A stretch of 64,000 nt of DNA from Vibrio navarrensis. Lineage in GTDB: Bacteria > Pseudomonadota > Gammaproteobacteria > Enterobacterales > Vibrionaceae. The DNA is taken from the NCBI RefSeq assembly GCF_015767675.1, contig NZ_CP065217.1, positions 1,860,001 through 1,924,000 on the forward strand, read 5' to 3'. The notes below the pieces were generated by a model. The model was not told the origin of the DNA. It searched no databases and worked only from the letters and a program-made list of their open reading frames with translations. Shown piece after piece: positions 26,738 through 35,820 of the stretch. Within the stretch, counting starts at the first letter, position 1; the number at the start of each line of letters is the position of its first letter. The translations under genes were made by a program, and so were the position numbers.

Positions 26738-26981
26738 TGCCTCTTGCACTACCAGAAGACCAAGTTTCTGAGCCAGTTCCCTTGCCGCCACTTTTGGTGA
26801 GACATTACTCGTATCTACCGTTACATCATAAGTCATATGATTATGTACAAGTGGATACTCCCACTCTGCCAAACCAATTGCTCTATCACCACGAGCAATC
26901 TCGCGAGCCATACAAACCTCTAAGCTACATTGCACTTTTACACAAACAACTTTGAAATTTTCGAGAAGCTTAAAAAGCGCG
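26735..26981 (-). pseudogene. Chloramphenicol-phosphotransferase-like kinase, C-terminal part
   Basis: Encodes ALFKLLENFKVVCVKVQCSL, then MAREIARGDRAIGLAEW (the RERxRGDR lid of the family) and YDVTVDTSNVSPKVAA. Separated from its N-terminal part (28699-28996) by an IS. Precise removal of the IS and one GCGCG restores a 179-aa frame. Confidence 0.9.
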
Positions 26982-27067
26982 TTGCGTATTTCGGTGATTG
27001 CGATCGCTCGTTTCCGCTGTTTTTCAAGCAAGTTGTCGTCTTTTTTACAATTTAGTAACGTGAATGA

Positions 27068-28072
27068 TTACGCTGCACACTTTTCAGGGTTCAAGTACAC
27101 CTCATCGATATAACTCCAGTCTCTCGTTTGCCGACTCCATCTGCCTGGATGAGTCAATTGAGCACGTCGGTAGACTTGCATACGCTGTCGGAGAATTTCA
27201 TTATCCTCCCCGCAATGCCTCTGCTGAGGTGTTACATACTTTATGCCACTGTGTTTATGCTCATTGTTATACCAATCAACAAAATTACCAACCCAACACC
27301 GAGCGTCTTCAATGGAAGAAAACCCATCCATTGGCCATGAAGGACAATACTTTATTGTTTTGAACAACGACTCAGAGTATGGGTTGTCATTGCTTACTCT
27401 TGGCCTAGAGTAAGAGCTTGCAATCCCAAGGTCATACATCTTTGCAAGCATGGTGTAACTTCTCATAGGAGCACCGTTGTCAGAGTGCAAAGTAATGTTG
27501 CCTTGCACACACTTTTCCCGCCATGTTGTTCTTTGGAGTAACTCCGCTGCATATTCGCCTAGCTCCTGATCATACACTTCTGCACCTACTACTTTTCTAC
27601 TGAAGATATCCATTATCAAATAGAGGTAATAGTGCTTCCTCGTATTTTCGATGGCAGATAACTGATATCCCAGCTCCATACCTGATTTGGTTTGCAGGCT
27701 TTTTTGAACCTTTGGTCGAGAAGGACTTGTGCCAGCTTTGTTACGAGTTCGCTTACCTAGCTGGTTGTTTGCTTTTAATACACGATAAAATGTGGACTCT
27801 GAGGCAATGTAAATGCCTTCATCAGCCAACATTGGAACGATGATATTCGGAGGTAAATCGGCATACTCTGGTGTATTGCAGATATCTAATATCTGCTGCC
27901 TTTCGGCTTCTGATAGCTTATTATGAGGCTCGTGCTGCCGAGGATGCTGACGCATATCACTTGTGATTTCGGCAGAGTTCCGTGTCCAACGCTGGAACGT
28001 TCGTATTGATAACCCAACGGTGGAACAAGCCTTTGTCTTTGTTGCCCCTTTACGTACAGCTTCATCAACAAG
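27068..28072 (-). CDS. IS OrfB, rve-core transposase
   Basis: The frame is open from about 28100, in -1 register to OrfA (…ISERLKIVTLVDEAVRKGAT). The first ATG is only at 27955, inside the conserved region, so a frameshifted OrfAB product is expected. Core residues: LIMDIFSRKVVGAEV (first D), LHSDNGAPMRSYTM (second D) and NPYSESLFKTIKYCP (E). C-terminus YIDEVYLNPEKCAA. Confidence 0.9.
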   Translation of the reverse strand, partial: LVDEAVRKGATKTKACSTVGLSIRTFQRWTRNSAEITSDMRQHPRQHEPHNKLSEAERQQILDICNTPEYADLPPNIIVPMLADEGIYIASESTFYRVLKANNQLGKRTRNKAGTSPSRPKVQKSLQTKSGMELGYQLSAIENTRKHYYLYLIMDIFSRKVVGAEVYDQELGEYAAELLQRTTWREKCVQGNITLHSDNGAPMRSYTMLAKMYDLGIASSYSRPRVSNDNPYSESLFKTIKYCPSWPMDGFSSIEDARCWVGNFVDWYNNEHKHSGIKYVTPQQRHCGEDNEILRQRMQVYRRAQLTHPGRWSRQTRDWSYIDEVYLNPEKCAA

Positions 28073-28077
28073 TGTGA

Positions 28078-28617
28078 CTATTTTAAGCCGCTCTGAGATA
28101 GGAATAAGTCTTCCTCGTTGATTTCCCAGAGGGCATTGAACTTTTCCCGCAAAACCAGTAGCGCAGCCGTTTCAGCAAGTGCTTTATCTTTACGTGCCAA
28201 CTCCTTCTCCAACGCTTTTACCTTTCTGCGTTCATCACGTAGTAGCTTATTTTCTTTGTGTGACATTGAAGCCGATGTTGTACTCTGCGCCTTGATAGAC
28301 AGTGCTCGCCAGGTTTTAACGTCATCGACAAATAACCCTTTAGACCTACAGTATTCAGCTAACTCGCGTTCAGACATTGTTGCAGTTTCAATCACTATGA
28401 AAAATCTCTGCTCCGCTGAATAATCAGTAGTAGCATTTTCTAAGGGCAGCTCTGTAGACAATAGGCCGCTTTCAACAAGTTCATTTCTCCACTTAGATAC
28501 CACGGATGGACTCACATCTAATTCTTTAGCAATTCTTCGATGAGACCAATTATATGGTGGTAACAGCCAAGTTTGGCCTTTCGTTTTCACATCAATTGGA
28601 ACTGGATTGGCTGGCAT
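28078..28617 (-). CDS. IS OrfA, helix-turn-helix protein
   Basis: 179 aa. HTH WSHRRIAKELDVSPSVVSKW near residue 25, long coiled coil (LLRDERRKVKALEKELARKD) and the end AALLVLREKFNALWEINEED, the usual place where ribosomes shift into OrfB. Confidence 0.9.
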   Translation of the reverse strand: MPANPVPIDVKTKGQTWLLPPYNWSHRRIAKELDVSPSVVSKWRNELVESGLLSTELPLENATTDYSAEQRFFIVIETATMSERELAEYCRSKGLFVDDVKTWRALSIKAQSTTSASMSHKENKLLRDERRKVKALEKELARKDKALAETAALLVLREKFNALWEINEEDLFLSQSGLK

Positions 28618-28698
28618 AGTTATCTCCTTAAAAATCTAGGCGACAACTATGCTGACACAGGGGGGAAATGACTGATCGGAATGCTCCGAAATACGCAA

Positions 28699-28996
28699 GC
28701 GCGTCTATTTCGTCTTTGTTTACCCAGGCATTGTCGATGATAACTTTGCATCCCGACTCTAAGATTGCTCTGACACAACGATGATAGCCATCGACTAACT
28801 GCGCATAATCATAACCGGCTCGGTCAATAGGTTTACCAACCATCATACATTTTAGGTCCGAAGGCGGTAATGCATAGAGAACGCTGTCTACACTAAAGTT
28901 CAAATACTGCGTTGCCAACAGTTCCTGTAACTCTTTTGCCAGACTCGTTTTTCCTGAGCTTCCAGTTCCATTAAACAAGATTACATCTGGATACAT
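28699..28996 (-). pseudogene. Chloramphenicol-phosphotransferase-like kinase, N-terminal part
   Basis: ATG 28996 after AAAGGAA; a longer frame into the attC is rejected. P-loop FNGTGSSGKTSLAKEL at residues 7-22, then DGYHRCVRAILESGCKVIID (the kinase core). In Streptomyces the family phosphorylates chloramphenicol; in cassettes the substrate is usually unknown. Confidence 0.9.
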
Positions 28997-29023
28997 AGTA
29001 ATTCCTTTTACCATATTGAGGCA

Positions 29024-29143
29024 TAACGCCGCGTTAAGGGGTGAGTGCCGCACAAACCAACTTTCCGCAGACCACTTTCACCACAAAAATTACCGCATAC
29101 CAAAAATGCCACGCGGCACGAATCCCTCTTTAACGCTTTGTTA
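29024..29143 (-). repeat. attC, type 3
   Basis: 120 bp. Closes NC-A4. Confidence 0.95.
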
Positions 29144-29496
29144 TGTTTAAGGCTCAAAGGGTTAAGTTTGCGATACCAATAGCTTACCTCGACTTACCTT
29201 TGCAAACCAAAACCAGACGCTAAAAAGCTGAATTAAATCATAATTTTGATTGTGCCGACTTTGAGTTATAACGTGAGAAATCGAAAATCTGGGGCTTTAA
29301 CTTTGAAATCAAAATCACTTCACTCACCTCGCATACACTCTGGATTTCAATGAGGCAACTCTCTGAACTTTTTAGCGCCCACGAATTGGAGTCCAGAAAA
29401 CAGCGACCGCTGAAGTTAACTTGCCGACAAGACCAAAATTAGAAATACGAAGGAACAAAGAAAAGATGCAACCAACTGATTTTACGTGACTAAACA
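29144..29496 (-). other. Non-coding cassette body NC-A4 (divergent)
   Basis: Most divergent member of NC-A. Retains CAATGAGGCAACTCTCTGAA and AACTTGCCGACAAG at the family positions while much of the rest differs. Confidence 0.8.
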
Positions 29497-29616
29497 TAAC
29501 GCCCGCTTAAGGGGCTGACAACGCTACTACTAAGTTTCCGCATAACACCGTAACCACAAAAATCAACGCATAGTAAAAATGCCACGCGTTGGAAGTCCCT
29601 CTTGAAGCGTTTGTTA
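29497..29616 (-). repeat. attC, type 2
   Basis: 120 bp. Closes the DinB cassette. Confidence 0.95.
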
Positions 29617-30117
29617 GGTGCCTGAACACAATCGTCTTTTTGGCTCTGTTTCATGCAAGTATCGAGTAAAAGTATCTTTCGGACGCTCAAGGCCATTTTC
29701 GGCTAACACTCTTGAGGCCATACCTCGATGATTACTGCCATGCGTCAGTAAATGAAGCAAAATTTCTTCTATTGTTAACTGTCCAAAACCACCATCGATA
29801 AAACGGAAAATCACATTACGTTTGAGTTCGTCTACACTCACTGATTTTGTAAAATCAATAAGCCATGAGTCATGCTCATTTATTATTCGTCGTAACTCAG
29901 ACAATGAAGGAGTCTCGACGGTATTGTCACCACTGTACTTTTCAGGCTCACCTAAAATACGACTGATAAAAAGACTATCCACGACCGTTGTGTGATTCAA
30001 AATCCGAACGAAAAAGGTCGCATCGTTTTCTGGTAACTGTGAAAATTGTTTTTCACCTAACTCAAGCAACTCATCGTTTGCCCATTTTTTATATTGAAAC
30101 GCACTAGCAAACTGCAT
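29614..30117 (-). CDS. DinB-family protein (DinB/YfiT four-helix metalloprotein)
   Basis: 167 aa, normal length. Opens FQYKKWANDELLELGEKQF, has metal-ligand histidines in LNHTTVVD (about residue 42) and LLTHGSNHRGMAS (about residues 125-131), giving the His triad of the fold. The family includes thiol-dependent transferases; the substrate is unknown. GGAG before ATG 30117. Confidence 0.93.
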   Translation of the reverse strand: MQFASAFQYKKWANDELLELGEKQFSQLPENDATFFVRILNHTTVVDSLFISRILGEPEKYSGDNTVETPSLSELRRIINEHDSWLIDFTKSVSVDELKRNVIFRFIDGGFGQLTIEEILLHLLTHGSNHRGMASRVLAENGLERPKDTFTRYLHETEPKRRLCSGT

Positions 30118-30167
30118 TTTTTCTCCACGATTTATTTCTTGAAAACTGATGATAACTGATTGGCACC

Positions 30168-30287
30168 TAACGCCCGCTTAAGGGGCAGCCAACGCTACTA
30201 CCAACTTACCGCATAACACCGTAATCACAAAAACCAACGCATAGTAAAAATGCCGCGCGTTGGCTGTCCCTCTTGAAGCGTTTGTTA
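30168..30287 (-). repeat. attC, type 2
   Basis: 120 bp. Closes the monooxygenase-like cassette. Confidence 0.95.
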
Positions 30288-30292
30288 TGCGT

Positions 30293-30568
30293 TTACTCAA
30301 AGATTTCATAGTAACGTTCAACATTTACCGTCACTTTGCCCCAGTTAGAAGCCTTAACTCTTTTTTGATGGCGCTCGAAAGCAGCTTTATCAGTGAACTC
30401 TTCATAAACGTCAAAACGAAGAGGATTCTCTGAATTTTCAGTGACGCTAAACGTAATACAACCAATCTCTTCTAGAGTAAGACGCTTATGGTTCACCAAC
30501 TCATTTTTTACCAATTCAAGATCCGATTCAGGAACTAAAATAAAACCTTTTAATGTTACTTCTGACAT
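30293..30568 (-). CDS. Antibiotic-biosynthesis-monooxygenase-fold (ABM/YgiN-like) protein
   Basis: 91 aa from ATG 30568, after GAGGGAA; the longer frame reads through the neighbouring attC. Ferredoxin-like order: LKGFILVPESDLELVKNEL, EEIGCITFSVTENSENP, RFDVYEEFTDKAAFERHQKR, KVTVNVERYYEIFE. The H in FERHQ is the usual conserved residue. Members act as quinone-type monooxygenases or heme-binding proteins; role unknown. Confidence 0.9.
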   Translation of the reverse strand: MSEVTLKGFILVPESDLELVKNELVNHKRLTLEEIGCITFSVTENSENPLRFDVYEEFTDKAAFERHQKRVKASNWGKVTVNVERYYEIFE

Positions 30569-30586
30569 GAATTCCCTCGTGACGCA

Positions 30587-30707
30587 TAACGCCGCGTTAA
30601 GGGGTGAATGCCGCATAAACCAACTTTCCGCACACCACTTTCACCACCAAAACTCACTGCATACCAAAAATGCCACGCGGCATGAATCCCACTTGAACGC
30701 TTTGTTA
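30587..30707 (-). repeat. attC, type 3
   Basis: 121 bp (GAATGCCGC variant). Closes the gene at 30710. Confidence 0.95.
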
Positions 30708-30709
30708 GC

Positions 30710-31258
30710 TTAAATTTCGCCAACAATGGTTAAATAGCCACCAAAAATTACCATTAACCACAACGCTCCCCCCAGAGATAGCCACACATAGTTAAGCCAA
30801 CTTAACTTTTTGTTGGTGTCACCAAACATATCATTTTGAGATTCATTAATAACCAACTGTATTTTGTAAAGAATTTGACACATAAAAGGAAAAAGCACCA
30901 AACTTACAAAAAAACTGTATGGTAATGCTATTTCATTCTCAGAAAGACGATCTGAAATTTGGCCAAGAATACTCAATAAAACATATTTTGTCGCATCCCA
31001 TTCCAGTGATTTTGGCAAATCTCCTTGGGACGACAAACTTTCACTTTGGGTCACCTTAGAGCACAGTGAATGTAAGAAGAAAATAAAAAATATCGCTCGT
31101 GCTATAGGCCAAATTTTTTCACCGGAAGCTGCTCTGTATATAGACCAATTTTTATACATCCAATAAAACCCATAGAAACCTAGGGTTCCAATATACATTA
31201 CCGTAAATTTTTTAGGTGATACTACATAGAATGAAACATCAGAACTTAGTTTATCCAT
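30710..31258 (-). CDS. DUF4234-like integral membrane protein, 182 aa
   Basis: AAGGAG before ATG 31258. N-terminal signature FYVVSPKKFTVMYIGTLGFY, then FYWMYKNW and IWPIARAIFFIFFLHSL, the pattern seen in DUF4234-type membrane proteins. Further helices at about residues 115-135 and 155-178. Function unknown. Confidence 0.8.
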   Translation of the reverse strand: MDKLSSDVSFYVVSPKKFTVMYIGTLGFYGFYWMYKNWSIYRAASGEKIWPIARAIFFIFFLHSLCSKVTQSESLSSQGDLPKSLEWDATKYVLLSILGQISDRLSENEIALPYSFFVSLVLFPFMCQILYKIQLVINESQNDMFGDTNKKLSWLNYVWLSLGGALWLMVIFGGYLTIVGEI

Positions 31259-31291
31259 TTTTATTACTACTCCTTTTATAAAAATTTATGC

Positions 31292-31414
31292 TAACGCCCG
31301 CCTAAGGGGCTGGCAACGCATTACCACTAAACTCAAACACAACAGCCGTAACCACCGCGGCTCAATGGGACTGGAAACGCTACGCGTTGACAGTCCCGCT
31401 TGAGGCGTTTGTTA
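31292..31414 (-). repeat. attC, type 7 (V. cholerae VCR-like)
   Basis: 123 bp, differing from the classical VCR at only a few positions as far as I can recall it (CCGCGGCTCAATGGGACTGG core). Closes NC-D1. Confidence 0.93.
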
Positions 31415-31725
31415 GTTTCGTAGCCTATTGTTTCAAAATGACTTTTAACCACTTTTTCTTGAAAGGCATTTTACGCAAAAGCATCACGCAAACACACGTC
31501 CAACGCCAAAAGCCGTGACGTTGGCTGCCAAAACGTTAAGTGTCCGTGACAAAGAAAGCCAGATCACAGCGATGATTCAGCGATTTTGAAACCGCTGAAC
31601 TTTCAACGCGTTCTACCAAATCAGCATCAGGAAAAACCAAAAGCCAAATTGTGCAGCTTGAACGATAAAGGCTGAATTTTCAGAACCTTGTGCGTGAATT
31701 TTTGATGATTTTTCCTGAGAGAAAC
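31415..31725 (-). other. Non-coding cassette body NC-D1
   Basis: Family of three (with 53406-53818 and 59298-59710), each carrying a VCR-like attC. This copy is shorter than the other two by about 100 bp. Confidence 0.8.
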
Positions 31726-31845
31726 TAACGCCCGGTTAAGGGGCAGACAACGCCACTACTAAGCTTCCGCATAACATCATAACCACAAAAGCCAACGCAT
31801 AATAAAAATGCCACGCGTTGGCTGTCCCTCTTGAACCGTTTGTTA
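31726..31845 (-). repeat. attC, type 2
   Basis: 120 bp, almost the same as 26122-26241. Confidence 0.95.
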
Positions 31846-31901
31846 TGTTTTATTCCAACCAGCTGATTTTGTTAAGAATAAACTTAGGAATTTCAACTAG
31901 T

Positions 31902-32192
31902 TTAAGACATTATTGCCTTACTTCTAAAAAGTGTTTTTTTGCATGATAAGCAAATATGTTTATAACGAGGATCTGCATGAGCTGTTAATGGTTGGAAAAT
32001 CACTTTGTCTGAACCACAACTAAAGCATTTAGCACTTTCTGGATCTGCTGTTTTACATTCAGGATGCTTTATCAAATAATTCTCAAGTGTCGGCAATTTG
32101 TGCCAATCATCATCCTGTGGCTTCGAATATGATACAAAATAGTAGAATATTGCAGCCGCGCCAAAAGCTAAAACCAACCAAATGAAATCCAT
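31902..32192 (-). CDS. Membrane-anchored zinc-ribbon protein, 96 aa (copy 2)
   Basis: Duplicate of 26298-26588 with one amino-acid difference (V for A in the membrane helix). The attC and 3' non-coding part are duplicated too, so a whole cassette was copied rather than the gene alone. Confidence 0.85.
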   Translation of the reverse strand: MDFIWLVLAFGAAAIFYYFVSYSKPQDDDWHKLPTLENYLIKHPECKTADPESAKCFSCGSDKVIFQPLTAHADPRYKHICLSCKKTLFRSKAIMS

Positions 32193-32220
32193 CTCTTTTC
32201 CTCAAGTTATCACGAAAACA

Positions 32221-32340
32221 TAACGCCCGCTTAAGGGGCAGCCAACGCTACTACCAACTTACTGCATAACACCGTAACCACAAAAACCAATGCATAGTAA
32301 AAATGCCACGCGTTGGCTGTCCCTCTTGAAGCGTTTGTTA
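32221..32340 (-). repeat. attC, type 2
   Basis: 120 bp. Closes the DUF1801 cassette. Confidence 0.95.
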
Positions 32341-32350
32341 TGTGAATTTT

Positions 32351-32755
32351 TCACACGCCCAAAAGAGGCAGGTTTTTACGCTGATGATAGGTTAAAGCTA
32401 ACTCTAGACAGGACTTGATGACCGTTTCTGGTAGCGGTTTAGATAAGGTCAGGACTATTGCTCTATTTCCCTGAAACACCAACTCGTCACCATACAACTC
32501 CCGAAATGTATCGACTAGCTTAGTTTGGCAATTAAAGAATAGGTAATAATTATTAGGAGACTTAAGCTTCCAGTCCATTCTTAACGGACTGCCCGTTTTT
32601 ACACTGTAGCTTGGCTCTCCCCATTTTAGAGTTTCATCGACTTCACCCAGTTTCAACTCAGATGCGACTTGAAAGACTAAATTTCGCAGCTCTTCTAACC
32701 TAACACGAGCATTTTCCGGATACTCATCAAACCGATCTTTGACTACCTTGTCCAT
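32351..32755 (-). CDS. DUF1801 (YdhG-like) protein
   Basis: 134 aa. RLEELRNLVFQVASEL, then VDETLKWGEPSYSVKTGSPL (the conserved LKWGxPxY block), MDWKLKSPNNYYLFFNCQTK and LVDTFRELYGDELVFQGNRA. Small alpha/beta fold related to iron-chaperone frataxin-like proteins; role unknown. TAGGAG before ATG 32755. Confidence 0.92.
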   Translation of the reverse strand: MDKVVKDRFDEYPENARVRLEELRNLVFQVASELKLGEVDETLKWGEPSYSVKTGSPLRMDWKLKSPNNYYLFFNCQTKLVDTFRELYGDELVFQGNRAIVLTLSKPLPETVIKSCLELALTYHQRKNLPLLGV

Positions 32756-32772
32756 TGGAATCTCCTATTCAC

Positions 32773-32894
32773 ATAACGCCGCGTTAAGGGGCGCCGGCAC
32801 GCAATACAAAAGTTGCTGCATAACACCTTAACCACTAAACCCAACGCAAATTGAAAATGCCACGCGTGCCAAGTCCCTCTTAAACGCTTTGTTA
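32773..32894 (-). repeat. attC, type 4 (GCGCCGGCACGC)
   Basis: 122 bp. Closes NC-A5. Confidence 0.95.
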
Positions 32895-33244
32895 TGCTTA
32901 AGCTTCAATGACTTACGTTTCACCAGAACCTAGATTAACTCGACTTTAATTCACAAACAAAAGCCGAAAACCAAAAAACTGAAATGACTCATAATTTTGA
33001 AAATCAGACTTTGAATTTTGGTTGCCAAAACTCAAAAACCTAAGATCAAATTTCTGATTGAGCCAACCGCCCTAACCTCGCGCTTGCCCGAAAATTGATT
33101 GAGGCAACGCTCTGAATTTCCAGCGCCAAAGAACAAGTGTCCGGAAAATAGCGCCCACTGAAGCCAACTTGCCGACAAACTCAAAACCAATCAGCCAAGG
33201 GAACAAAGAGAAAACATAAACCACTGATTTATCGTGATTAAGCA
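32895..33244 (-). other. Non-coding cassette body NC-A5
   Basis: First of three adjacent NC-A bodies (A5, A6, A7). The hydrophobic frame seen in A1 is stopped early here. Confidence 0.85.
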
Positions 33245-33364
33245 TAACGCCGCGTTAAGGGGTGAGTGCCGCACAAACCAACTTTCCGCAGACCACTTTC
33301 ACCACAAAAATTACCGCATACCAAAAATGCCACGCGGCACGAATCCCTCTTTAACGCTTTGTTA
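33245..33364 (-). repeat. attC, type 3
   Basis: 120 bp. Matches the site broken by the island, and so serves as the reference for the intact target. Confidence 0.95.
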
Positions 33365-33714
33365 TGTTTAAGCTTCAAGGGCTTACGTTTTACCAAAACC
33401 AAGATTAACTCAGCGTTGACTCACAAACAAAAGCCAAGACCTAAAAAACGGAAATGACTCATAGATTTGAAAAACAGACTTCGAATTTTGGCAATTCAAG
33501 CCCGAAAACTTGTGGTCAAAATACTGATTGAGCCAGCCGCACCTACCTCGCGCTTACTCGAAAATTGACTGAGGCAACTCTCTGAATTTCCAGCGCCAAA
33601 GAATAAATGTCCGGAAAACAGCGCCAAACGAAGCCAACTTGCCGACAAGCACAAAACCAACAAGCCGAGGGAGCAAAGAAAAGATGCAACCAACTGATTT
33701 GACGTGATTAAACA
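33365..33714 (-). other. Non-coding cassette body NC-A6
   Basis: Nearly identical to NC-A1 together with its attC, so a cassette duplication. Confidence 0.85.
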
Positions 33715-33835
33715 TAACGCCGCGTTAAGGGGTGAATGCCGCCCAAACCAACTTCCCGCAGACCACTTTCACCACCAAAACTCGCCGCATGCCAAAAATG
33801 CCACGCGGCATGAATCCCTCTTGAACGCCTTGTTA
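33715..33835 (-). repeat. attC, type 3
   Basis: 121 bp (GAATGCCGCCC). Closes NC-A7. Confidence 0.95.
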
Positions 33836-34186
33836 TGCTTAAGCTTCAATGGGTTACGTTTTAATAAAACCAAGATTAGCTCGACTTTGATTTACAAACA
33901 AAAGCCAAAAGCTAGAAAACTGAAATGACTCATAATTTTTAAAAATCAGATTTTGATATTTGGCTGCCTAAACTCAAAAACCTAAGTTAAAAGCTCTGAT
34001 TGAGCCAACTGCCCTAACCTCGCGCTTGCTTGAAAACTGATTGAGGCAATTCTCTGAATTTTCAGCGCCAAAGAATAAGTGTCCGGAAAACAGCGCCCAA
34101 TGAAGCCAACTTGCCGATAAACACAAAAACAATCAGCCGAGGGAACAAAGAAAAACCATAAACCACTGATTTCGCGTGATTAAGCA
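33836..34186 (-). other. Non-coding cassette body NC-A7
   Basis: NC-A family. The hydrophobic frame has a TGA after MVFLCSLG. Confidence 0.85.
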
Positions 34187-34306
34187 TAACGCCCGCTTAA
34201 GGGGCAGCCAACGCTACTACTAACTTACCGCATAACACCGTAATCACAAAAACCAACGCATAGTAAAAATGCCGTGCGTTGGCTGTCCCTCTTGAAGCGT
34301 TTGTTA
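34187..34306 (-). repeat. attC, type 2
   Basis: 120 bp. Closes the GNAT cassette. Confidence 0.95.
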
Positions 34307-34584
34307 TGCCTGTTTTACCTTTTGGGTGTAGTGTTCAAAAGCAACAATCTTATCATAACCTTCAGATTCATAGAGTGATTTTGCTTTATCGTTAGTTGCT
34401 GACGTCGCTAATTTAACGGTTAACGCGTTCGTTTCTTTCGCAAAACATTTCACTTTTTGGAGCAATGCTCTCGCAACTCCTTGGTTTCGGGATCCATCAG
34501 AAACGAATAGATCATTGAGATACCACATCGGTTTCATTGCGACAGATGAGAATGACGGGTAAAGTTGCACAAAACCAAGAGCTT
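34304..34584 (-). pseudogene. GNAT acetyltransferase, C-terminal part
   Basis: Contains MWYLNDLFVSDGSRNQGVAR (acetyl-CoA loop RNQGVAR) and SLYESEGYDKIVAFEHYT. The coding frame resumes as ALGFVQLYPSF directly after the IS. Removing 34585-37136 and one CTT gives a 150-aa protein. Confidence 0.9.
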
Positions 34585-34663
34585 AGAAGTGGCCCCCGAT
34601 TTTCGGACATGACTTTAAGTGGTCGATCTGTTTTGATAGTACCCAACAATACAGGGACAGATT

Positions 34664-34945
34664 ATGACTAGAAAACGTAGAAACCACTCTCCTGAGTTTA
34701 AAGCTAAGGTGGCACTCGATGCCGCTAAAGGCGATAAAACCGTCGCTGAGTTAGCTCAGAAATACAACCTGCACGCTAACCAAATCTCGACATGGAAAAA
34801 GGAGCTGCTTGAAAACGCAGCCATGATTTTTGCCACCGAAAATCACACAGGAAAAGAGAATTCCGAAGAAGTGGACAAACTTCACGCCAAGATCGGTCAA
34901 TTGACCATGGAAAATGATTTTTTGGCCAAAGTGCTCGGTCGTTAG
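34664..34945 (+). CDS. IS3-family OrfA (copy 2)
   Basis: 93 aa, same product as at 15688-15969. Confidence 0.93.
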   Translation: MTRKRRNHSPEFKAKVALDAAKGDKTVAELAQKYNLHANQISTWKKELLENAAMIFATENHTGKENSEEVDKLHAKIGQLTMENDFLAKVLGR

Positions 34946-34986
34946 ACCGAGCCCAGCGAAAGAGTTCGCTGGTTAAATCCACCCCA

Positions 34987-35786
34987 TTGCCGATAAAGCG
35001 CCAGTGTGAGCTGCTCAATATTGCTCGCTCTGCCGCTTACTATCAACCCATAGGACTCTCTGCTGAGGAGATTGCGTTGCGCCGTATGATTGACGAAATT
35101 CATCTTCAGTATCCGTTTATGGGCAGTCGGCGCATTCGAACTGAGCTGGCTAAGAAGGGTCATAGCGTTAATCGTAAGCGTGTTGTTCGACTCATGCGCG
35201 ATATGGGGATTGGGGCGATTTACCCCAAGCCCAAAACGACGCTGGCGAACAAAGCACACAAGGTGTATCCCTACCTGTTGCGTGATATCGAAGTCACTTA
35301 CCCAAACCAAGCTTGGGCGATTGATATCACGTACATCCCAATGGCGAAGGGTTCCTGTACCTCGTTGCTATTATCGACTGGTATAGCCGCAAAGTGCTGG
35401 CTTGGCGACTATCCAACACCATGGACACGAGTTTTTGTATCGAAGCGCTTGAGGAAGCGCTGAAGCATTATGGGCCACCTGATATCTTTAACTCAGATCA
35501 AGGCAGCCAGTTTACCAGCACAGAGTTCACACAGAAGTTAATTGAACATGACATACGTATAAGCATGGACGGGAAAGGCCGCTGGGTTGACAATGTTTTC
35601 ATTGAGCGATTATGGCGAAGCCTGAAATATGAGGAGGTTTACTTAAAGGCTTATACCACGCCCCGTGAAGCCGAGCTTGAAATCGGCAACTACATGGTGT
35701 TTTATAATGAAGAGCGTAACCATCAAGGACTCAATAACCTCACTCCTGATGAGGCCTACTTCGGTAGGCAAAGATACGCAGCATGA
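34987..35786 (+). pseudogene. IS3-family OrfB, frameshifted (copy 2)
   Basis: Reads normally to MAKG, then loses frame at the missing G and resumes in the original frame from about 35394 ([14 protein letters not shown]) to 35786. The first catalytic Asp (WAIDITYI) is separated from the other two, so this copy cannot make active OrfB. Confidence 0.92.
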
Positions 35787-35820
35787 GCTGGGTCAACCAC
35801 TTAAGAAATGAGCTTATGCG

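Larger units (their letters stand above)
26982..28698 (-). mobile_element. Two-ORF rve-type insertion sequence (1717 bp)
   Basis: Ends are imperfect inverted repeats beginning TTGCGTATTTCGG. Flanked by 5-bp duplication GCGCG (26977-26981 and 28699-28703). OrfA and OrfB overlap with a -1 relation. The target is a P-loop kinase gene. Looks intact. IS3-like by its integrase core; exact family not assigned. Confidence 0.92.
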
